Assembly (NCBI GenBank): GCA_018813405.1 | Contig: JAHJBW010000070.1 | Coordinates: forward strand, 1 to 10,563 | DNA length: 10,563 nt | Source of the DNA: Candidatus Margulisiibacteriota bacterium | GTDB lineage: Bacteria; Margulisbacteria; WOR-1; XYC2-FULL-46-14; JAHJBW01 | Direction of reading: 5' to 3' | Shown here: one piece after another, positions 1-3,541 of the stretch | How positions within the stretch are numbered: the stretch's first letter is position 1 | Layout of the letters: every line of letters starts with the position of its first letter | Translations under genes and position numbers: made by a program | The notes under the pieces: model-generated | Databases searched by the model: none | What the model saw: the letters and a program-made list of their open reading frames with translations, nothing else | What the model was told of the DNA's origin: nothing

Positions 1-476
1 CCGCCGTAAAACACGATATTTATTTGCTTCTTTTGATATCCTTTTTTGTATTGATCAAAAAAATAGTTAACAGCTTTTTTTAAAAGCGGCCACGAAATTG
101 TTTTTGGCTGATCAGCGCCGCCCTGATAGATAAAACAATATTTACAGCGCAAATTACACTTTAATGTGGGTATCACATAAAGGGTTGCCACGGATTCTTG
201 TTTTCTTTTAAGGTTTCTAAAGTGGGCCAACCGCTTCTTCTCGTTGAAATCTTCCGGCACCAGGAACTTTAGCTGGATCAAGTCTTTTATAAGCGGGGTT
301 TCGCTAATATCTGCAATTTCCCTGGCTATTTTGAACATATTAAAAACAGGCATGAGAGATGCGGGAAGAACATATCTATTTTGAGGGAAAAACGAATTTA
401 CAAGGAAAAAATGCCCTTTTTTCTCTGTTGCAATATATTGGGCGATCTGCCTATATTTCTGCCTGGATAATTTCAT
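1..476 (-). CDS. Radical SAM/SPASM-type peptide maturase, N-terminal part (cut by window edge)
   Basis: About 158 residues are visible, starting at the ATG complementary to 474-476 and running off base 1. Residues 107-114 read CKLRCKYC, the CxxxCxxC iron-sulfur cluster motif of radical SAM enzymes, preceded by VIPTLK. The visible part ends in INIVFYG followed by a partial glycine codon, matching the start of the FYGGEP motif (beta-2 strand, SAM contact) typical of the anSME/SPASM group. Residues 1-100 come before the radical SAM core and resemble the N-terminal extensions of peptide maturases that bind a leader peptide; that comparison is from memory. The SPASM region with auxiliary clusters would lie outside the window, so SPASM membership is inferred. 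The gene follows a 54-residue peptide gene on the same strand, so the peptide is the likely substrate. The Shine-Dalgarno sequence is weak (TTGAAG). It could instead be a sulfatase-maturase-like enzyme with another target. Confidence 0.85.
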   Translation of the reverse strand, partial: MKLSRQKYRQIAQYIATEKKGHFFLVNSFFPQNRYVLPASLMPVFNMFKIAREIADISETPLIKDLIQLKFLVPEDFNEKKRLAHFRNLKRKQESVATLYVIPTLKCNLRCKYCFIYQGGADQPKTISWPLLKKAVNYFFDQYKKGYQKKQINIVFYG

Positions 477-490
477 TTACTTCAATTAAT

Positions 491-496
491 ATTATA
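491..496 (-). promoter_or_regulatory. Possible -10 box for the radical SAM gene
   Basis: On the minus strand this reads TATAAT, 14 nt before the radical SAM start codon. No convincing -35 box is seen 17 nt upstream. It lies just after the terminator hairpin, so it could give the maturase its own weak transcription independent of read-through from the peptide gene. This is a short motif and may be chance. Confidence 0.3.
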
Positions 497-511
497 GCCT
501 GTATAACACAG

Positions 512-547
512 AAAAACACCTTTGCAGAATGATACAAAGGTGTTTTT
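512..547 (-). terminator. Symmetric hairpin between peptide gene and maturase (terminator or attenuator)
   Basis: Bases 512-524 (AAAAACACCTTTG) and 535-547 (CAAAGGTGTTTTT) form a perfect 13-bp stem with a 10-nt loop. It is flanked by A-runs on one side and T-runs on the other, so it can act as an intrinsic terminator in either direction. In the minus direction it comes 17 nt after the small peptide stop codon and before the maturase. This placement is common in RiPP operons, where partial termination gives more precursor than enzyme. Confidence 0.85.
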
Positions 548-563
548 TTGAAACAGGTATTAA

Positions 564-728
564 TTATTGAGTGCAAGAACTTGAAAATCCGGCATAGCCT
601 GGCATGGTCACTCTTTTTACGACCTTTGCGCCAGCCGCTTTGATCTTGGCCAATTGAGCCGGGCTCTTAACTTGTACTGTTACAAGTTCTCCCGCCTTGG
701 TTTTTCCTAAGCTTTTCTTTGCTGCCAT
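564..728 (-). CDS. 54-residue peptide, candidate precursor for the radical SAM maturase
   Basis: The protein starts MAAKKSLGKTKAGELVTVQV and ends RVTMPGYAGFSSSCTQ. It is 54 residues, with no membrane segment and no signal peptide. Residues 1-40 are lysine/alanine-rich, with a stretch SPAQLAKIKAAGAK (22-35) that could be helical, fitting a leader. Residues 41-54 change sharply to Gly, Tyr, Phe, Ser, one Cys (52) and Thr, fitting a short core for modification. No double-Gly cleavage motif is seen. The start is firm: GAGGAGGTGA sits 7 nt upstream of ATG. A consensus TTGACA -35 box lies further upstream, and a strong hairpin terminator follows. Next on the same strand is a radical SAM enzyme, so I infer a RiPP precursor. 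I do not recognise the family; it has too few cysteines for SCIFF. It could instead be an unrelated small basic protein. Confidence 0.8.
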   Translation of the reverse strand: MAAKKSLGKTKAGELVTVQVKSPAQLAKIKAAGAKVVKRVTMPGYAGFSSSCTQ

Positions 729-735
729 ATAAATG

Positions 736-786
736 TCACCTCCTCTTTTGTTGATACATTTTCCCTCATCACTGTTTTTCTGTCAA
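736..786 (-). promoter_or_regulatory. Promoter and ribosome binding site of the small peptide gene
   Basis: On the minus strand TTGACA (781-786, perfect -35) is followed after 17 nt by GAAAAT (758-763, a weak -10 with 4 of 6 matches), then by the Shine-Dalgarno sequence GAGGAGGTGA (736-745). The predicted transcript start near 751 gives a leader of about 22 nt. The -35 box lies within the sequence just upstream of the divergent lysC -10 box, so the two promoters are packed back to back. Confidence 0.65.
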
Positions 787-796
787 GCGGAATTTA

Positions 797-805
797 TGTT
801 ATAAT
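797..805 (+). promoter_or_regulatory. Extended -10 promoter of lysC
   Basis: TGTTATAAT is a perfect extended -10 box. Only 6 nt (CATACC) separate it from the lysC ATG at 812, so transcription would start at about the A of ATG, giving a leaderless message. No Shine-Dalgarno sequence is present. The -35 region (777-782, TTTCTG) is weak, as is usual for extended -10 promoters. Confidence 0.7.
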
Positions 806-811
806 CATACC

Positions 812-2041
812 ATGCCTACCATAGTACACAAGTACGGCGGGACCAGCGTGGGGACCCCCGAAAAGATCAAGGCCGTCGCGGAATACGTGAAGAGCGTAAG
901 GGACGCCGGCAATAGTGTTGTCGTCATTGTATCTGCCATGGGTCACACCACCGACGAGCTGATCGACTTAATGCACAAGATCGCTCCCAACCCCCATCCC
1001 CGCGAGTACGACATGCTGGTCTCGACCGGCGAACAAATTTCTGCCGCCCTGCTTGCCATGGCTCTGCAGGAGCTTGATTGCCCTTCGGTCTCGCTGACCG
1101 GCGGACAGGCGGGAGTGGTCACTGAAGATATTTATAAAAAAGCGCGCATAAAAGATATTAAGCTTGAAAGAATAAGGAAAGAGATCAAAGAAGGCAAGGT
1201 CGTTGTTGTCACCGGTTTCCAGGGAATTGACAGCAAGGGCGATATTATCACTATTGGCCGCGGAGGTTCCGACACTTCCGCCGTTGCCATTGCCGCCGCG
1301 CTCAAGGCCGACGTTTGCGACATCTACACCGATGTGACAGGGGTCTTTACCACCGACCCTCGCATCGTAAAAGAGGCCAGAAAGTTAAAGACCATCTCAT
1401 ATGAAGAGATGCTCGAACTGGCCAGCCTGGGCGCGCAGGTATTGCACCCGCGTTCGGTTGAATGCGCCAGCATATACGGCATAAAGATACACCTTCGTTC
1501 CAGCACCAGGCGGGACGAAACAGGCACCATAATCGAGGAGGCATCTAAAATGGAAAACAAGGAAGCGGTAAGGGGGATAGCGCTGGATAACAATATTGCC
1601 AGGATAGGGCTCTTAAAGATCCCCGACAGGCCGGGCACTGCGGCCAAAATATTCGGGGCCCTGGCGGAAGAAAAGGTCAACGTGGATATGATAGTGCAGA
1701 GCATCCACTCGGCAGGGACCCTGGCCGATATGGCCTTTACAGTTGAAAAACCCGACCTTAAAAAGGCCATGGAAATTGCCAAAAAAGTAGGGAAAGAACT
1801 AAAGGCCGAAGAAGTTATATCCGACCCGAATGTTTGCAAGGTATCTCTGGTCGGGATAGGCATGGTCAGCCAGCCGGGTACGGCCTCCAAAATGTTCGAC
1901 GCGCTTGCGAAAGAAAAAATAAACATCGAAATGATAAGCACTTCCGAGATAAAGATCTCCTGTGTCATAAAAGAGGACGAAGGGAAAAAGGCCGTCCAGC
2001 TTTTGCATAAAACCTTTGGGCTTGATAAAATACCACAATAA
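812..2041 (+). CDS. lysC: Aspartate kinase (aspartokinase), feedback-regulated type
   Basis: This enzyme phosphorylates L-aspartate with ATP, the first step to lysine, threonine, methionine and diaminopimelate. It has 409 residues, the usual length of a monofunctional aspartokinase. Seen motifs: KYGGTSVG (7-14, nucleotide/substrate site), STGE (71-74), GRGGSDTSA (149-157) and YTDVTGVFTTDPRIV (172-186). Two ACT domains follow, about 264-330 (starting near LLKIPDRPGTAAKIF) and 344-405 (VSLVGIGMVSQPGTASKMF), where lysine and/or threonine normally bind. There is no homoserine dehydrogenase fusion. The protein start is fixed by the conserved IVHKYGG strand. The ATG has no Shine-Dalgarno sequence and sits 6 nt after an extended -10 box. 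plsY follows after 3 nt. An internal start at codon 247 probably makes a separate beta subunit (see separate entry). Which amino acid inhibits it cannot be told from sequence alone. Confidence 0.97.
   Translation: MPTIVHKYGGTSVGTPEKIKAVAEYVKSVRDAGNSVVVIVSAMGHTTDELIDLMHKIAPNPHPREYDMLVSTGEQISAALLAMALQELDCPSVSLTGGQAGVVTEDIYKKARIKDIKLERIRKEIKEGKVVVVTGFQGIDSKGDIITIGRGGSDTSAVAIAAALKADVCDIYTDVTGVFTTDPRIVKEARKLKTISYEEMLELASLGAQVLHPRSVECASIYGIKIHLRSSTRRDETGTIIEEASKMENKEAVRGIALDNNIARIGLLKIPDRPGTAAKIFGALAEEKVNVDMIVQSIHSAGTLADMAFTVEKPDLKKAMEIAKKVGKELKAEEVISDPNVCKVSLVGIGMVSQPGTASKMFDALAKEKINIEMISTSEIKISCVIKEDEGKKAVQLLHKTFGLDKIPQ
1535..1552 (+). promoter_or_regulatory. Internal Shine-Dalgarno and ATG inside lysC
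   Basis: GAGGAGG at 1535-1541 is a near-perfect Shine-Dalgarno sequence, 8 nt before an in-frame ATG at 1550 (Met247). It is much stronger than anything upstream of the main lysC start, which has none. The position is the hinge between the kinase and ACT domains. Confidence 0.7.
1550..2041 (+). CDS. lysC: Aspartokinase beta (regulatory ACT) subunit from internal start
   Basis: Translation from Met247 would give a 163-residue protein (MENKEAVRGIALDNN...) containing only the two ACT domains. In Bacillus subtilis aspartokinase II, Corynebacterium and Thermus, the ask/lysC gene makes just such an in-frame beta subunit that joins the full-length alpha chain in an alpha2beta2 enzyme. Here the basis is the strong internal Shine-Dalgarno sequence with good spacing at exactly the domain boundary. 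Production of the protein is inferred. Confidence 0.6.
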   Translation: MENKEAVRGIALDNNIARIGLLKIPDRPGTAAKIFGALAEEKVNVDMIVQSIHSAGTLADMAFTVEKPDLKKAMEIAKKVGKELKAEEVISDPNVCKVSLVGIGMVSQPGTASKMFDALAKEKINIEMISTSEIKISCVIKEDEGKKAVQLLHKTFGLDKIPQ

Positions 2042-2053
2042 ATAATGTGGTAT
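2030..2053 (+). promoter_or_regulatory. Hairpin across lysC stop and plsY start
   Basis: ATACCACA (2030-2037) and TGTGGTAT (2046-2053) form a perfect 8-bp inverted repeat with an 8-nt loop. The loop holds the lysC stop codon (2039-2041) and the A of the plsY ATG; the T and G of that ATG are in the 3' arm. A ribosome finishing lysC would open it, fitting translational coupling of plsY, which has no Shine-Dalgarno sequence. There is no T-run, so it is not a terminator. Confidence 0.5.
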
Positions 2054-2644
2054 GAATATCTCTTATTGATCGTCATCTCCTATGCGGTGGGGTCTGTCCC
2101 CTACAGCCTTATCTTCTCAAGGATGTTTTCTCATGTCGATGTCCGTCAGGCGGGCACTAAAAATCTTGGCGCCACCAATGCCATGATATCAGGCGGCATC
2201 CGGGCGGGATTTTTTACACTGGTGTTTGACGTTGCCAAGGGCTATGGCCCTGTCTTTCTCGCGCAAATATGGATAGGCACTCCTCTGGCCCTGGCGCTGG
2301 CCGCGGTCTTTGCGGTAGTTGGCCATGATTTTCCATTCTATTTGAGGTTTAAGGGAGGCAAAGGCGTGGCGTCATCCGCGGGAGCTTTTCTGGCTATCGA
2401 GCCGTTGGTAGTAATGATCTGCCTGCCGATCTGGCTGGGAATATTGCTGGCGACGCGCTATTTTATTCTTAGCACCGTCCTAACCTTTCTCTTTATTGTC
2501 CCCGCGGCGGTCATTCTTCTAAGGTTAGATCCAGCCATTCTTGCGGCGGCGGTCGCGATCGGACTGCTTTCCCTTTTCCAGCACAGGAACGATCTCAAAA
2601 GGATCATTGAAGGCAAAGAGCCAGTAATATTTAAGATTCGATAA
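2045..2644 (+). CDS. plsY: Acyl-phosphate:glycerol-3-phosphate acyltransferase PlsY
   Basis: PlsY is an inner-membrane enzyme that moves an acyl chain from acyl-phosphate (made by PlsX) to glycerol-3-phosphate, giving lysophosphatidic acid, the first step in phospholipid synthesis. It has 199 residues, a normal length, with several hydrophobic helices starting at residue 5. The three conserved loops are visible: GSVPYSLI (16-23), GTKNLGATNAM (37-47, usually G-S/T-x-N-x-GATN) and GHDFPFYLRFKGGKG (93-107). The ATG lies 3 nt after the lysC stop without a Shine-Dalgarno sequence, so translation is probably coupled to lysC. The 3' end overlaps the convergent 3D-domain gene by 14 nt. No transcription terminator is visible between them. 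Confidence 0.96.
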   Translation: MWYEYLLLIVISYAVGSVPYSLIFSRMFSHVDVRQAGTKNLGATNAMISGGIRAGFFTLVFDVAKGYGPVFLAQIWIGTPLALALAAVFAVVGHDFPFYLRFKGGKGVASSAGAFLAIEPLVVMICLPIWLGILLATRYFILSTVLTFLFIVPAAVILLRLDPAILAAAVAIGLLSLFQHRNDLKRIIEGKEPVIFKIR

Positions 2645-3020
2645 TATAATACTTGATCTTCCTGCTGCCGAATTGCATTGCCTGTTTATAGCTGGGCATC
2701 CAGATATCAATCTTCCTGTGGTACCTTTTGTTCATGCGGTCTTCAACTATAAAGATCTTGTCGCCAAAACCTTCTATTTTTATCTTGGTACCTATAGGCA
2801 GGTGGTTGGCCGCAACTACGCCCCATCTGCAACGGGTCCCAGAGGCGGTTATCCATGGCGTAGAATCGGTCTGGGCCTCCAGCGAGTTATAGGCGGTGGC
2901 CATAACCTCGTCAGAAGCTACTATTCTGGGATATTTGGCGTTGCCCAGGCTGGAAAGGGACGAGGGGACAAAAATTAGCGCAATTATGGCAAAAATCAAC
3001 AAAACACGGGATATTTTCAT
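2631..3020 (-). CDS. Secreted 3D-domain protein (MltA-like double-psi beta-barrel)
   Basis: The protein has 129 residues. A signal peptide is clear at 1 to about 28 (MKISRVLLIFAIIALIFV...), so it acts outside the inner membrane. The rest is one 3D domain: ATAYNS (41-46), TASGTRCRWGVVAAN (58-72), LPIGTKIKIEGFGDK (74-88), VEDRMN (92-97), KIDIWMP (103-109) and AMQFGSRKIKYYII (114-127). This fold is shared with lytic transglycosylase MltA and with YabE/YuiC/Rpf-type proteins that cut or bind peptidoglycan. Two of the three aspartates that name the family are kept (D94, D105). The first is Asn72, a change I recall from other short stand-alone members. The start is supported by AAAGGAG 10 nt upstream. 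A wall-remodelling role is likely, but the exact activity is not shown. Confidence 0.88.
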   Translation of the reverse strand: MKISRVLLIFAIIALIFVPSSLSSLGNAKYPRIVASDEVMATAYNSLEAQTDSTPWITASGTRCRWGVVAANHLPIGTKIKIEGFGDKIFIVEDRMNKRYHRKIDIWMPSYKQAMQFGSRKIKYYIIES

Positions 3021-3065
3021 CTGTGATGCTCTCCTTTATAGGTTTGGCATTCAAAGGGGCCTTAT

Positions 3066-3093
3066 ACTATATATATCGTGTTAAGTGGGGCAA
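3066..3093 (-). promoter_or_regulatory. Promoter of the 3D-domain gene
   Basis: On the minus strand TTGCCC (3088-3093) is followed after 16 nt by TATAGT (3066-3071; 5 of 6 matches). The predicted leader is about 39 nt and ends in the Shine-Dalgarno sequence AAAGGAG (3031-3037). It faces away from the tRNA promoter at 3109-3117. Confidence 0.5.
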
Positions 3094-3108
3094 AAGTTGC
3101 ATGGGGTA

Positions 3109-3117
3109 TGCTATAAT
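3109..3117 (+). promoter_or_regulatory. Extended -10 promoter of the tRNA-Pro pair
   Basis: TGCTATAAT is a perfect extended -10 box ending 12 nt before the first tRNA. No good -35 box is seen. It has the same TGnTATAAT form as the boxes before lysC and the SLH gene. Confidence 0.6.
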
Positions 3118-3129
3118 TATCATGTTGAT

Positions 3130-3207
3130 CGGGGCGTGGCGCAGCTTGGATAGCGCACTCGCTTGGGGTGCGAGAGGTCGGCCGTTCGAATCGGCTCGCC
3201 CCGACCA
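3130..3207 (+). tRNA. tRNA-Pro (anticodon GGG)
   Basis: The full cloverleaf can be drawn. The acceptor is CGGGGCG (3130-3136) with CGCCCCG (3197-3203). The D stem is GCGC/GCGC. The anticodon stem is CTCGC/GCGAG with loop TTGGGGT, giving anticodon GGG at 3165-3167 (reads CCC/CCU). The T arm is GGCCG-TTCGAAT-CGGCT. The discriminator is A3204 and CCA is encoded at 3205-3207. The C1-G72 pair is typical of bacterial tRNA-Pro. Confidence 0.95.
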
Positions 3208-3227
3208 TTTTCCAATACTTGAGCAAT

Positions 3228-3301
3228 CGGGGCGTAGCTTAGCTTGGTAGAGCGCAGCGTTCGGGACGCTGAGGTCGCTGGTTCAAATCCAGTCGCCCCG
3301 A
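3228..3301 (+). tRNA. tRNA-Pro (anticodon CGG), no encoded CCA
   Basis: The acceptor is CGGGGCG (3228-3234) with CGCCCCG (3294-3300). The anticodon stem is CAGCG/CGCTG with loop TTCGGGA, giving anticodon CGG (reads CCG). The T loop is TTCAAAT and the discriminator A3301. It is followed by TTTTT, so the CCA end must be added by the CCA-adding enzyme, unlike its neighbour 20 nt upstream. The two are probably co-transcribed from the promoter at 3109-3117. Confidence 0.95.
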
Positions 3302-3309
3302 TTTTTACT

Positions 3310-3364
3310 CTGGGTTCTCCGCCAGAGGCGGATCCGCCTTTGGCGGAAAATCCCGCTGCTCCGA
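3310..3364 (+). pseudogene. Apparent tRNA 3'-end remnant split by a palindrome
   Basis: CTGGG-TTC (3310-3317) and AAAT-CCCGC-TGCTCCG-A (3348-3364) together spell a tRNA 3' half: T stem, the 7-nt T loop TTCAAAT (identical to that of the tRNA just upstream), T stem 3' side, a 7-nt acceptor strand and discriminator A. A 30-bp palindrome sits exactly between TTC and AAAT of the T loop. No D arm, anticodon arm or 5' acceptor strand is present. The stem pairs are imperfect (4 of 5). The reading is inferred from spacing and motif only. Confidence 0.45.
3318..3347. repeat. 30-bp double palindrome (two 15-bp hairpin units)
   Basis: Two tandem 15-mers of the form TCCGCC-NNN-GGCGGA (NNN is AGA, then TTT) meet at a central GGATCC. 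Each unit folds alone as a 6-bp hairpin, and the whole folds as a 15-bp inverted repeat with one mismatched (G-U capable) pair. There is no T-run next to it, so it is unlikely to be a simple terminator. It looks like a dispersed palindromic element (REP-like). Confidence 0.75.
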
Positions 3365-3370
3365 TTTCTT

Positions 3371-3523
3371 TTAAGCCCTGGTTCCTTTTTTAGATCGCAG
3401 CGAGGCAGAGGTCGTCTTTTTGGCTTCCGGCTTGGCCTCGCTTAGAATGTCGTGTATCTCGGTGAGGGCTTCCTTTAATGTGACGCCTGTTTTCTTTACG
3501 CTTTTTAGTCTCTTCTTATTCAT
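3371..3523 (-). CDS. 50-residue lysine-rich small protein, unknown function
   Basis: The protein starts MNKKRLKSVKKTGVTLKEAL and ends RSKKGTRA. It is basic at both ends, with an amphipathic central stretch (LKEALTEIHDILSEA, about 16-30) likely to be a helix. It has no signal peptide, membrane segment or cysteine. The start is supported by GGAGGG (3532-3537) 8 nt upstream. It begins 18 nt after the stop of the SLH-barrel gene on the same strand, so the two are probably one operon. I do not recognise a family. A small nucleic-acid-binding or regulatory protein is possible but not shown. Confidence 0.65.
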   Translation of the reverse strand: MNKKRLKSVKKTGVTLKEALTEIHDILSEAKPEAKKTTSASLRSKKGTRA

Positions 3524-3541
3524 GAACCAAACCCTCCATTT

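Noticed and set aside
1324..2076. 250-residue open frame on the minus strand opposite lysC
   Set aside because: It is fully antisense to a clear aspartokinase, has no Shine-Dalgarno sequence or recognisable domain, and arises from the codon bias of lysC.
2673..2978. 101-residue plus-strand frame opposite the 3D-domain gene
   Set aside because: It is the shadow of a protein with a signal peptide and strong family motifs; the plus-strand product has no recognisable features.
3023..3250. 75-residue plus-strand frame across the tRNA promoter and tRNAs
   Set aside because: It reads through two well-formed tRNA genes, so it is not a protein gene.
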